From CALKXV01 sp965228905 (GTDB lineage Bacteria; Pseudomonadota; Alphaproteobacteria; Rhodobacterales; Rhodobacteraceae): a stretch of DNA of 64,000 bases. Below the pieces are notes generated by a model. It searched no databases. It saw only the letters and a program-made list of their open reading frames with translations, and was not told the DNA's origin. The stretch covers positions 186,001-250,000 of the forward strand of contig CBDDII010000003.1 of NCBI GenBank assembly GCA_965228905.1, given 5' to 3'. Of the stretch, positions 52,938 to 61,588 are shown piece after piece; the stretch's first letter is position 1; each line of letters starts with the position of its first letter. Both the position numbers and the translations under genes were made by a program.

Positions 52938-53732
52938 ATGCACCAACCCGCCGCAGAACTCATTCGGGAACGCACCAATAATGCCTCGATCCGCATCGCC
53001 ATGATCCTCGGATCCGGCCTTGGCCCACTTGTCGACCAGGTCGAAGGCACGTCCATCGACTATGCCGATCTGCCGGGTTTTCCGACGTCGGGCGTCTCGG
53101 GGCATTCCTCCCACCTGAAAGTCGGCAAACTGGCGGGCGCGGATGTGGCGGTGCTTTCCGGGCGCGAGCATTACTATGAAAACGGACGCGCGGACGCCAT
53201 GCGCGCTCCCCTTGAAACCCTTGCACATCTCGGGGCCGAGATCCTGATCGCGACCAATGCCTGCGGATCTTTCCGCGCCGATATTCCACCGGGCGATCTG
53301 ATGCTCATCAACGATCACATCAATTACTCCGGCCTGAACCCCCTGATCGGCGAAGAAAGCGACAGACGCTTCGTCAACATGACAAAGGCTTACGATCCCG
53401 ACATTCGCGCGGCCCTTGTTGCCGCTGCCGGGGAGGAAGGTATCGCCTTGAAAGAAGGCGTTTATTCCTGGTACTCGGGCCCCAGTTTCGAAACCCCCGC
53501 CGAAATCCGGATGCTCAAACTGCTGGGCGCAGACGTCGTCGGCATGTCCACCGTGCCCGAGGTCATCCTTGGCCGCTACCTCGGCCTTCGCTGCGCGGCG
53601 GTCTCGGTCGTCACCAACATGGCCGCGGGCCTTGGTAACGAACACATCAGCCACGAACACACCAAGGCCAGCGCGCCTATCGGTGCCGAAAAGCTCGGCA
53701 GAATACTCACCCGTGCCCTGCCCGAACTGTAA
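52938..53732 (+). CDS. Purine nucleoside phosphorylase, family I
   Basis: The enzyme splits inosine and guanosine with phosphate to base and ribose 1-phosphate. The 264-residue product has I-L-G-S-G-L-G (phosphate loop), S-G-R-E-H-Y-Y-E, T-N-A-C-G-S-F and G-P-S-F-E-T-P-A-E-I-R-M-L. This is the trimeric PunA/XapA type. I chose the ATG at 52938 (MHQPAAELIRE). Its free bases would feed the xanthine dehydrogenase encoded 5 kb away. Confidence 0.93.
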   Translation: MHQPAAELIRERTNNASIRIAMILGSGLGPLVDQVEGTSIDYADLPGFPTSGVSGHSSHLKVGKLAGADVAVLSGREHYYENGRADAMRAPLETLAHLGAEILIATNACGSFRADIPPGDLMLINDHINYSGLNPLIGEESDRRFVNMTKAYDPDIRAALVAAAGEEGIALKEGVYSWYSGPSFETPAEIRMLKLLGADVVGMSTVPEVILGRYLGLRCAAVSVVTNMAAGLGNEHISHEHTKASAPIGAEKLGRILTRALPEL

Positions 53733-53744
53733 AAACCCCTTGCG

Positions 53745-53766
53745 CTTCATCGCTTTGAAAATACGC
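53745..53766 (+). repeat. Copy of the 22-base intergenic motif after the phosphorylase gene
   Basis: CTTCATCGCTTT-GA-AAATACGC differs from the copy at 43693 at two positions. It lies 12 bases after the phosphorylase stop. No hairpin of the kind seen beside two other copies follows directly. Confidence 0.55.
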
Positions 53767-53910
53767 AAATCCAACCTCTCAACCGGCCAAAACGCCCGGT
53801 TTAGTGACTGTTTCACCAGTCCCAAGGCGCTCCCCGCCATTTGAAATGCCGCTGCGTCCCGCTTGCCCGGATCTCGCTCTCATGCCAAGCGGGATGAAAA
53901 GGGAGGCACC

Positions 53911-54732
53911 ATGTCAGCAAATCTCGATTTCACCGGCAAGACCATCTTCGTCGTCGGCGGCACCAGCGGCATCAACTACGGCATCGCACAGGGTTTTGCC
54001 CGCTGGGGCGGAAAGATCGCCGTAGCGTCGCGCAAACAGGACAAGGTGGATACCGCTGTCGCGGGCCTGAAAGACCTCGGCGCGGAGGCCGCCGGTTTCG
54101 CCTTCGACGTCCGCAATTTCGACGATGTGCAAAAGGGCTTTGACAAGGCGGGGGATTTCTTCGGTAAACCGATCGACGTTCTGATTTCCGGCGCCGCCGG
54201 CAACTTTCCCGCCCGCCTGACCGACATGTCCGCCAACGCCGTCCGCTCGGTCGTGGAAATCGACCTTCTTGGCACCTTCCACGTGATGCAGGCCGCCTAT
54301 CCCCACCTGACGAAACCCGGCGCATCGGTCATCAACATCTCGGCCCCCCAGGCATTTCTGCCGATGAGCCACCAGTCCCACGTCTGCGCCGCCAAGGCGG
54401 GCGTCGATATGGTGACCCGGACGCTCGCGCTGGAATGGGGCGCCGAAGGCATCCGCATCAATTCCATCGTCCCCGGCCCGATCGACGGCACCGAAGGCAT
54501 GGCCCGCCTCGCCCCGACGCCCGAGATCAAGGAGGCGGTCACCAAATCCGTCCCCTTGGGCCGCATGGGCACGGTCGATGACATCGCCAACGCCGCCGGC
54601 CTTCTTGCTTCGGACCAAAGCGCCTACATCTCCGGCGCGATCCTCCCCGTCGATGGCGGCTGGGCCCAGGGCGGCGCGACGGCGGTGATGGGCAAGCTGT
54701 CCCACATGCTGGACAAGATGCAGGGGCGCTGA
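53911..54732 (+). CDS. Short-chain dehydrogenase, 2,4-dienoyl-CoA reductase (DECR2)-like
   Basis: The 273-residue protein has the NADP(H) loop G-G-T-S-G-I-N and N-I-S-A-P near 142-146. The usual catalytic Y-x-x-x-K is V-C-A-A-K, so the Tyr is missing while the Lys remains. The stretch A-K-A-G-V-D-x-x-T-R-x-L-A-x-E-W-G and P-G-P-I-x-G-T-E-G-M are those of peroxisomal-type 2,4-dienoyl-CoA reductases, which also lack the Tyr. It likely helps degrade unsaturated fatty acids. GGGAGG precedes the ATG at 53911. Confidence 0.85.
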   Translation: MSANLDFTGKTIFVVGGTSGINYGIAQGFARWGGKIAVASRKQDKVDTAVAGLKDLGAEAAGFAFDVRNFDDVQKGFDKAGDFFGKPIDVLISGAAGNFPARLTDMSANAVRSVVEIDLLGTFHVMQAAYPHLTKPGASVINISAPQAFLPMSHQSHVCAAKAGVDMVTRTLALEWGAEGIRINSIVPGPIDGTEGMARLAPTPEIKEAVTKSVPLGRMGTVDDIANAAGLLASDQSAYISGAILPVDGGWAQGGATAVMGKLSHMLDKMQGR

Positions 54733-54741
54733 ACATGAAAA

Positions 54742-54762
54742 CGGGCGGCACAAAACCGCCCG
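54742..54762 (-). terminator. Hairpin between convergent SDR and fasciclin genes
   Basis: CGGGCGG-N7-CCGCCCG. On the minus strand TTTT follows, a modest intrinsic terminator for the fasciclin gene; it may also serve the SDR gene. Confidence 0.6.
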
Positions 54763-54784
54763 AAACAGTCACTAAACCAGCGTT

Positions 54785-55351
54785 TTACTTCGGAACCAGC
54801 ACCGAATTCACCACGTGGATCACGCCGTTCGACTGGTTCACATCGGCAATCGTCACCTGCCCGGCATTGCCATTCTCGTCATAGATATAGACGTTGCTGC
54901 CCTTCACCTGCGCCGACAGCGCATCGCCCGAAACGGCGTTGAAATGATAGAACCCGTCCGGCGCTGCCTTCGCACGCGCAACGATATCGGCGGCCGAAAT
55001 GTCACCGGCCACCACATGGGCGGTCAGCACCTTGGTCAGCATCTCCTTGTTCTCCGGCTTCAACAGCGTCTCGACCGTGCCATCGGGCAGCGCCTCGAAC
55101 GCCGCGTTCACCGGCGCGAAGACCGTGAACGGACCGTCGGATTTCAGCGTTTCTACCAGACCGGCGGCCTGAACGGCGGCAACCAGCGTCGTGTGATCGG
55201 CCGAGTTTACCGCATTGTCGACAATATCCATCGTTGGCAGCATCGGCGCACCACCCACCATCGGGTTACCGGTATCGGCGTGGCTGGCCGCAAACAGGGT
55301 TGCACCGGAAAGCGACAGAGCCGCGGCAAGACAAATCACGTTGATCTTCAT
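54785..55351 (-). CDS. Exported fasciclin (FAS1) domain protein
   Basis: The 188-residue product has a signal peptide ending L-F-A-A-S-H-A and a single FAS1 domain with H1-type (D-G-P-F-T-V-F-A-P-V-N-A-A-F) and H2-type (G-V-I-H-V-V-N-S-V-L) motifs. Such proteins are secreted or periplasmic and mediate adhesion or unknown interactions. I chose the ATG at 55351 (MKINVICLAA); the frame is open further upstream but the extension is not signal-like. Confidence 0.9.
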   Translation of the reverse strand: MKINVICLAAALSLSGATLFAASHADTGNPMVGGAPMLPTMDIVDNAVNSADHTTLVAAVQAAGLVETLKSDGPFTVFAPVNAAFEALPDGTVETLLKPENKEMLTKVLTAHVVAGDISAADIVARAKAAPDGFYHFNAVSGDALSAQVKGSNVYIYDENGNAGQVTIADVNQSNGVIHVVNSVLVPK

Positions 55352-55466
55352 TTGAACCTCCAATTCACCGGTCCGAAATGGCCGGTTTGTATCAGAGGTA
55401 CGGGCGCGACCCGGAACTGGTTTTGTCTGCACGATCACGTTTCGGACACGAAACCGTGACCCGGCA

Positions 55467-55502
55467 ATAAAAAACCACGGGCAGGTCGCACCTGCCCGTG
55501 GC
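55467..55502 (-). terminator. gltB: Rho-independent terminator of gltB
   Basis: A 12-bp perfect stem (55476-55487 with 55491-55502) with a 3-base loop is followed on the minus strand by TTTTTTATT. It lies 14 bases after the gltB stop. Confidence 0.92.
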
Positions 55503-55516
55503 GAATGTCTTGCGGG

Positions 55517-58500
55517 TTACTCTGCCGGTATGGCCTGATCCAACCCCTCGACCGGAACGTCCAGCTTGTTAAGCATCTCTTTCGGGACAACCTGAATGAA
55601 ATACTGCTTCTTCTCGTCCCAATGCTGAAGGATCGCGGCCGCCTTCTTGCTGTTCGTTTCCTCAAGATGGCGCTCGATCAGGCCCTTCAGCTCGTCCAGG
55701 TAATGCCCCTCGCTCACCGGCACGGTCACCAGCGTTTCGGTGTTCATCAGCGTCGCGGCCTGATTGTCGGGATCGTAAAGATAGGCCATGCCGCCGGTCA
55801 TGCCCGCGCCAAAATTCGCGCCGATCCGGCCAAGGATCACCGCGACACCGCCGGTCATGTATTCGCAGCCGTTCGAACCACAGCCCTCGACCACCACCTT
55901 CGCACCCGAGTTCCGCACCGCGAAACGCTCGCCCGCGCGACCGGCGGCAAAAAGGTAACCGTCGGTCGCACCGTAAAGCACGGTATTGCCGATGATGACG
56001 TTTTCGTCGGCCACAAGCGGCGAGGCCATGGGCGGACGCACGACAACCGTACCACCAGACAGGCCCTTGCCGACATAGTCGTTGGCATCGCCCGAAACCT
56101 CCAACCGCAGACCCGGCGCGGCAAAGGCCCCAAGCGACTGGCCCGCGCTGCCCTGCAATTTCACCGTCAGGTGATCCCGCTGCAGGTTGTTGCGCATCCC
56201 GAACTTTCGCACGATGTGGCTGGACGTCCGCGTGCCGACCGTCCGATGGGTGTTCTCGACCGCATAGGAAAGCTGCATTTTCTCGCCTTCCTCAAGGAAC
56301 CGGCTGGCATCCTTGACGATCTGCGCATCCAGCGTGTCGGGCACCGCGTTGCGATCCTTGTCGCGGTTGTAAACGATGTCCTTTGCACCATCGACAGTGA
56401 TCAACAGCGGGTTCAGGTCCAGATCGTCCAGATGTGCCGAACCCCGGCTGACCTGGGTCAACAGGTCGGCGCGGCCAATCACCTCGTCCAGCGATCGCGC
56501 ACCGATGCTGGCAAGGATCTCGCGCACTTCCTGCGCATAAAAGGTGATCAGGTTCACAACCTTGTCGGCATTGCCCGTGAACTTGGCTCGCAAGGCGTCG
56601 TCCTGCGTGCAGACGCCAACGGGGCAGGTGTTCGACTGGCATTGCCGCACCATGATACAGCCCATGGCGATCAGGGCGGCGGTGCCGATGCCGTATTCTT
56701 CGGCCCCCATCATTGCCGCCATGACGATATCGCGGCCCGTGCGCAGACCACCGTCCGTGCGCAGCGTCACGCGATCACGCAGCTTGTTCATCGCCAGAAC
56801 CTGGTGCGCCTCGGTCAGGCCCATTTCCCAGGGCAGACCGGCATACTTGATGCTTGTCGCCGGGCTGGCACCCGTTCCGCCGTTGTGGCCCGAAATCAAA
56901 ATCACATCCGCCATGGCCTTTGCCACACCGGCGGCAATCGTGCCGACGCCGGAACTGGCAACCAGTTTCACCGTCACCTTGCAGCGCGGGTTGATCTGTT
57001 TAAGGTCATAGATCAGCTGCGCCAGGTCCTCGATACTGTAAATATCGTGGTGCGGCGGCGGCGAAATCAGCGTCACGCCGGGCGTTGAATGGCGCAGCCG
57101 CGCAATCAACTCGGTCACCTTCATGCCGGGCAACTGCCCGCCTTCGCCGGGCTTGGCACCCTGGGCGACCTTGATTTCCAACTCTTCGCACTGGTTCAGG
57201 TACTCCGCCGTCACGCCGAACCGGCCCGAGGCAACCTGCTTGATCTTCGCACTTGGGTTGTCGCCGTTCGATTCAGGCACGAAATGCGCCGGATCCTCGC
57301 CGCCCTCGCCCGAATCCGACTTTGCGCCAATCCGGTTCATCGCGACGTTCAGAGTCTTGTGCGCCTCGGGCGACAAGGCCCCAAGCGACATCCCCGGCGT
57401 CACGAACCGCTTGCGGATCGAGGTGATGCTTTCCACCTCTTCAATCGCCACCGGCTTGCCCAGGGGCTTGATGTCCAGCAAGTCCCGCAGATGGATCGGC
57501 GGTGCGCTGCGCATCTTGGCCGAGAACTGCTGCCACATGGCATAGGATGCTTTCTGGCAGGCCGCCTGCAACATATGCATCGCGGTCGCTTCCCAGGCGT
57601 GGGTCTCGCCGGTGGCGCGCGCCTTGTAGAACCCGCCGATCGGCAGGACACTTGCGTCGCCAAAGCCCTTGGCGTGAACCTCTTCCGCCTTGGTCTGGAT
57701 GCCGCTGACACCAATCCCACTGATCCGGCTGTGCATACCGGGGAAATACTCATGTACCATCGCACGGCTCAGGCCCACGGCCTCGAAATTCAGCCCGCCG
57801 CGATAGGACGAAATCACCGAGATCCCCATCTTCGACATGATCTTCAACAGCCCCGCATCGACAGCCGCCTTGTAACGGGCCACCGCTTCGGTCAGCGATC
57901 CGTCGATCAAGCCGCGCTCGATCCGGTCGGCGATGGAATCCTCGGCAAGATAGGCGTTCACGGTTGTCGCGCCACAGCCGACAAGAACCGCAAAGTAATG
58001 CGGGTCCACGCATTCGGCAGACCGGATGTTCAGGCTACAGAAGGTCCGCAGCCCCTTGCGCGTCAGCCAACTGTGAACCGCCGACGTCGCAAGGATCATC
58101 GGCATCGCCACGCGGTCCGGGTCGCTGTGGTGGTCGGTCAGAACGATATGGCCGGCACCCGAACGCACCGCGTCCTCCGCCTCGGCACGCACCCGCTGCA
58201 ACGCGCCTTGAAGCGCACCGGAATGCTCGCCCGCCTCGAAGGTACAATCAATCTCGACCATCTCGGACTTGAACCGCTCGCACAGGTGCTCGAACTTGGT
58301 GTTGCCGATGAACGGGCTGTCCAGCACCAGGATCTCGGTCTGGCTCGAATCCTGGTCCAGCACGTTTTTCAGGTTCCCGAACCGCGTCTTCAGGCTCATC
58401 ACCCGGTATTCGCGCAGACTGTCGATCGGCGGGTTGGTCACCTGGCTAAAGTTCTGCCGGAAGAAATGGCTCAAAGGCCGATACGTCTTCGACAATACAG

Positions 58501-60052
58501 CCGACGGCGTGTCATCGCCCATCGAGGCCAGCGTTTCCTTGCCGTCTTCGGCCATCGGCGCAAGGATCTGCTCCAGCTCTTCGATGGAATACCCCGCCGC
58601 GATCTGCCGCTTGCGCAATTCATCGCCATCGAACAACGGCTTTTCGGTCACATCGGCCAATTCTTCGTCCAACTCGACGATCTTGCCCACCCACTCGCCA
58701 AAAGGCTGCGACGCGGCCAGCTTGTCTTTCATCTCTTCGTCGTGGAACAGCTTGCCGTCCTGCATGTCCACGGCAATCATCTGCCCCGGACCAAGCGCAC
58801 CTTTCTCGACGACCGTGCCGTCATCAATCGGCACCATCCCGGTTTCCGACCCGGCAATCAGCAACCCGTCGCCCGTCACGGTATAGCGCATCGGGCGCAA
58901 CCCGTTCCGGTCCAGACCCGCGCAAACCCAACGGCCATCGGTCATCGCCAAAGCCGCCGGCCCGTCCCAGGGCTCCATCACCGCGTTGCAATAGGAATAC
59001 ATGTCCCGCCAGGCCTGCGGCAGTTCGATCGCCTGCTGAGACCAGCTTTCCGGCACAAGCATCGTCTTGGCCATCGGCGCATTCCGCCCCGCCCGGACCA
59101 GCACCTCGAACACCGCGTCCAGCGCGCTCGAGTCACTCGCCCCGTTCGGCACGATCGGCTTGATGTCTTCCGCCGTCTCTCCGAAGGTCGAACTGGCCAT
59201 CCGGATTTCATGCGACTTCATCCAGTTGACGTTGCCCTTCAGCGTGTTGATCTCGCCGTTATGCGCCAACATCCGGAACGGCTGTGCCAGCCACCACTGC
59301 GGGAAAGTATTCGTCGAATACCGCTGGTGATAAATCGCGAACGCACTCTCGAACCGCTCGTCCTTCAGGTCGGGATAGAACTCGGCCACCTGCTCGGCCA
59401 GCATCATGCCCTTGTAGATGATCGACCGGCACGACAGCGAACAAAGATAAAGCTGAGGCACCTGCGCCGCCGCCGCTGCCTTTTCAATGCGGCGCCGAAT
59501 GACGTAAAGCTCGCGCTCGAACGTCTCTTCATCCACGCCCTTCGAGTTGGAAATCAGGATCTGCTCGATCTCGGGGCGCGTCGCGTTCGCCTTCTCGCCC
59601 AGAACACCGATCTCCACCGGCACATGCCGCCAGCCATAGATGTAATAGCCCATGCGCAGAACTTCGGTTTCGACGATGGTCCGGCAGGTTTCCTGCGCCC
59701 CGAAATCCGTGCGCGGCAGAAACACCTGACCGATGGCCATAAGCTCTTTCTTGCGCGGCTTGTGGCCGGTGCGCTCGACCTGATCGTAAAAGAAATTCAC
59801 CGGGATCTGGACGTGAATGCCCGCACCGTCGCCGGTCTTGCCATCGGCATCCACCGCGCCCCGGTGCCAGATCGCCTTCAGCGCGTTGATCCCGCTTTCC
59901 ACGACCTTGCGACTGGCCTTGCCGTCAATCGAAACCACCAGGCCAACACCACAGGAAGAATGCTCTGTTTCTTCGGAATAGAGACTGTTTTCAGCCATCC
60001 AGGCCCGGCGAGCTTCTTCGGCCGCAACCCATTCTGCATCATACTTGGTCAT
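55517..60052 (-). CDS. gltB: Glutamate synthase (NADPH) large subunit
   Basis: GltB makes two glutamates from glutamine and 2-oxoglutarate. The 1511-residue protein has an N-terminal class II amidotransferase domain with catalytic Cys34 (S-S-C-G-V-G) after a propeptide. The central domain follows, then the FMN/3Fe-4S synthase domain (G-H-N-G-G-T-G-A-S-P; C-x5-C-x4-C in G-C-I-M-V-R-Q-C-Q-S-N-T-C-P-V-G-V-C) and the C-terminal beta-helix (G-x-x-G-G-x-x-Y-L/M). I chose the ATG at 60052. It is the last gene of an operon that begins with gltD. Confidence 0.97.
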   Translation of the reverse strand: MTKYDAEWVAAEEARRAWMAENSLYSEETEHSSCGVGLVVSIDGKASRKVVESGINALKAIWHRGAVDADGKTGDGAGIHVQIPVNFFYDQVERTGHKPRKKELMAIGQVFLPRTDFGAQETCRTIVETEVLRMGYYIYGWRHVPVEIGVLGEKANATRPEIEQILISNSKGVDEETFERELYVIRRRIEKAAAAAQVPQLYLCSLSCRSIIYKGMMLAEQVAEFYPDLKDERFESAFAIYHQRYSTNTFPQWWLAQPFRMLAHNGEINTLKGNVNWMKSHEIRMASSTFGETAEDIKPIVPNGASDSSALDAVFEVLVRAGRNAPMAKTMLVPESWSQQAIELPQAWRDMYSYCNAVMEPWDGPAALAMTDGRWVCAGLDRNGLRPMRYTVTGDGLLIAGSETGMVPIDDGTVVEKGALGPGQMIAVDMQDGKLFHDEEMKDKLAASQPFGEWVGKIVELDEELADVTEKPLFDGDELRKRQIAAGYSIEELEQILAPMAEDGKETLASMGDDTPSAVLSKTYRPLSHFFRQNFSQVTNPPIDSLREYRVMSLKTRFGNLKNVLDQDSSQTEILVLDSPFIGNTKFEHLCERFKSEMVEIDCTFEAGEHSGALQGALQRVRAEAEDAVRSGAGHIVLTDHHSDPDRVAMPMILATSAVHSWLTRKGLRTFCSLNIRSAECVDPHYFAVLVGCGATTVNAYLAEDSIADRIERGLIDGSLTEAVARYKAAVDAGLLKIMSKMGISVISSYRGGLNFEAVGLSRAMVHEYFPGMHSRISGIGVSGIQTKAEEVHAKGFGDASVLPIGGFYKARATGETHAWEATAMHMLQAACQKASYAMWQQFSAKMRSAPPIHLRDLLDIKPLGKPVAIEEVESITSIRKRFVTPGMSLGALSPEAHKTLNVAMNRIGAKSDSGEGGEDPAHFVPESNGDNPSAKIKQVASGRFGVTAEYLNQCEELEIKVAQGAKPGEGGQLPGMKVTELIARLRHSTPGVTLISPPPHHDIYSIEDLAQLIYDLKQINPRCKVTVKLVASSGVGTIAAGVAKAMADVILISGHNGGTGASPATSIKYAGLPWEMGLTEAHQVLAMNKLRDRVTLRTDGGLRTGRDIVMAAMMGAEEYGIGTAALIAMGCIMVRQCQSNTCPVGVCTQDDALRAKFTGNADKVVNLITFYAQEVREILASIGARSLDEVIGRADLLTQVSRGSAHLDDLDLNPLLITVDGAKDIVYNRDKDRNAVPDTLDAQIVKDASRFLEEGEKMQLSYAVENTHRTVGTRTSSHIVRKFGMRNNLQRDHLTVKLQGSAGQSLGAFAAPGLRLEVSGDANDYVGKGLSGGTVVVRPPMASPLVADENVIIGNTVLYGATDGYLFAAGRAGERFAVRNSGAKVVVEGCGSNGCEYMTGGVAVILGRIGANFGAGMTGGMAYLYDPDNQAATLMNTETLVTVPVSEGHYLDELKGLIERHLEETNSKKAAAILQHWDEKKQYFIQVVPKEMLNKLDVPVEGLDQAIPAE

Positions 60053-60056
60053 GGCG

Positions 60057-60617
60057 TTACTCCTTGTCTGGCCCAGCCGCAAAGGTCTGGGAATATGTTA
60101 CTTCGGGCCTGCTTTTGGTGAACAGGACACGGTCATCGAACCGGGCGTACATTGCTTCGGACTCAAGCCCCACCTTCCGAAAGAATGGTGGGCTCAGTCC
60201 AAAGAATGAAGTTCCTTCGATCTCTCCGGAATCGATCTCCGATCCATCGCGTGCCAACAACCGCCAGCGACCATCTGTCTGGTAGGTAAACCACGGGTTC
60301 TGACAGGCCCGCAGGTCGGCCGAAAACCTGCCGATCACCGGCGCGGTCGCATCAATATCCTCGCCATGCGCGTCAACGTCGACGGCCTCACCGCCACGGC
60401 GCACACGAATTTGGCGCGGCCATTTCTCCGGACCTTCGATGACGTCCGGTCCGTCCATTTTCACGACGACCGGTACACCCTGGTCCGCGGCACACCAACT
60501 GGTCGGGGCCGCCAGATAGGTGGCCTCCAGATGAACCTCGTTGGTGTCCTCGGCACCCGCCATCCCCGCAGCAAGCAAGCCCATCAGAACCGCCAGTTTT
60601 GACACACCGCCTACCAT
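60057..60617 (-). CDS. Exported hypothetical protein in the glt operon
   Basis: The 186-residue product has a signal peptide (hydrophobic L-A-V-L-M-G-L-L-A-A-G ending A-G-A) and two later cysteines (in S-W-C-A-A and R-A-C-Q-N), consistent with a periplasmic disulfide protein. No family recognised. The ATG at 60617 shares one base with the preceding GFA stop (TGATG); a GTG one codon upstream is possible. gltB starts 4 bases after its stop, so it is firmly inside the operon. Confidence 0.7.
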   Translation of the reverse strand: MVGGVSKLAVLMGLLAAGMAGAEDTNEVHLEATYLAAPTSWCAADQGVPVVVKMDGPDVIEGPEKWPRQIRVRRGGEAVDVDAHGEDIDATAPVIGRFSADLRACQNPWFTYQTDGRWRLLARDGSEIDSGEIEGTSFFGLSPPFFRKVGLESEAMYARFDDRVLFTKSRPEVTYSQTFAAGPDKE

Positions 60618-61024
60618 CACGGCTCACCCGCGAAATGCGCCATGCACTCCGCCTCGGTCATGGTTTTCGTTTCGGCGTCCAACGCGAAACCTTCCGGCTT
60701 CTTGTCGATAAAAAGCTGAACATGCGGCGTCAGCCCGCTTGTGTCGTCCAGGCTACCCAGCGCGACGCTTGGCGACCCGAAGGCTTCTGCATGGTAATAG
60801 ATGTTGGATCCGCACAGGTTGCAGAACGCCCGGTTGGCCCATTCCGATGTCTTGGCCAGCGTCAGCGCCTCTTTGCCCTTGGTCACCGTGAACGCACTGG
60901 CCGAAACGCCCATATAGACGCCCGACGACCAGCGTTGGCACATCTTGCAATAGCAGACACCGAATTGCTCGGCGGTTTCGGCCTCGTAACGGACGGCACC
61001 GCAAACGCATCCACCTGTTCTCAT
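60617..61024 (-). CDS. GFA-family zinc protein (CENP-V/GFA domain), copy 1
   Basis: The 135-residue protein has the GFA cysteine pattern: Cys6/Cys8, Cys24/Cys26/Cys29, Cys68/Cys71, binding two zinc ions. The family is named for glutathione-dependent formaldehyde activation, but most members have no proven activity. It overlaps the second GFA gene by ATGA and the exported protein gene by one base. Confidence 0.88.
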   Translation of the reverse strand: MRTGGCVCGAVRYEAETAEQFGVCYCKMCQRWSSGVYMGVSASAFTVTKGKEALTLAKTSEWANRAFCNLCGSNIYYHAEAFGSPSVALGSLDDTSGLTPHVQLFIDKKPEGFALDAETKTMTEAECMAHFAGEP

Positions 61025-61440
61025 GGCGCAGCCTCCACATTTCGGTTCTTCTTTTCATAATCGGCCATTGTTGCACGTTTGTGATCCCCGGCCAGCGACA
61101 CGGATGCAAAGGCGCAATCGGTATAGATTTCCGAGATCAGCGGATAATCTTTCGCCGCGTCGAACAGCCCGACCTGCAACTCGTGCTGGCCATCATGGTC
61201 CCGCAACCAGAGCAGCGTCCCGCAAGTCTCGCAAGAGGCACGCTCGGCAATCTCGTGGTTCCAGACGCGGATCGGCCCGTTTGCCTCGACAGCACCCTTG
61301 TCTGCCACAAAAACGAACAGGGCGGATCCAGTCCAGCGACGACACCGCGAACAGTGACAGGCGCCCACCTCGGCCCGATGCCGTCCGACACGCACCTCGA
61401 CGGCGCCGCAAAGGCACCGCCCGGTGATGTTTTCAGCCAT
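61021..61440 (-). CDS. GFA-family zinc protein (CENP-V/GFA domain), copy 2
   Basis: The 139-residue paralogue has Cys9/Cys11, Cys28/Cys30/Cys33, Cys70/Cys73. Sequence identity with copy 1 is low outside the zinc sites, so this is an old pair rather than a recent duplication. I chose the ATG at 61440 (MAENITGRC); a GTG at 61461 would add seven residues. It lies 147 bases downstream of gltD and is coupled to copy 1. Confidence 0.85.
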   Translation of the reverse strand: MAENITGRCLCGAVEVRVGRHRAEVGACHCSRCRRWTGSALFVFVADKGAVEANGPIRVWNHEIAERASCETCGTLLWLRDHDGQHELQVGLFDAAKDYPLISEIYTDCAFASVSLAGDHKRATMADYEKKNRNVEAAP

Positions 61441-61533
61441 GATCGGGTTCTCGTAAGACACCGTTAATTCACTTTCCTTTAACAGATTGGGTCAGTCACT
61501 CTGCCCCGTTGGAATTCTGCCGCCTTTCCGCGC

Positions 61534-61588
61534 ACCGACGTGATACCGACGCAATACCGACGTAATACCGACGTGATACCGACGTGCC
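61534..61588. repeat. Five tandem 11-bp repeats (ACCGACGTGAT type) after gltD
   Basis: Five uninterrupted 11-base units start at 61534, 61545, 61556, 61567 and 61578, with consensus ACCGACGTRAT. Copies 1 and 4 are identical, and the last ends at the gltD stop codon. The period is about one helical turn. Confidence 0.85.

Noticed and set aside
53858..53893. CCCGCTTG...CAAGCGGG hairpin before the SDR gene considered as a riboswitch
   Set aside because: Single 8-bp stem with a 20-base loop and no second conserved helix; not enough for a riboswitch call.
57089..60121. Open frame of 1010 codons on the plus strand
   Set aside because: It is antisense to gltB, with the Arg/His/Pro-rich composition expected from the complement of a GC-rich gene. 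gltB is certain.
61534..61588. Tandem repeats considered as a CRISPR array
   Set aside because: Units are 11 bases and contiguous with no spacers; no cas genes present.
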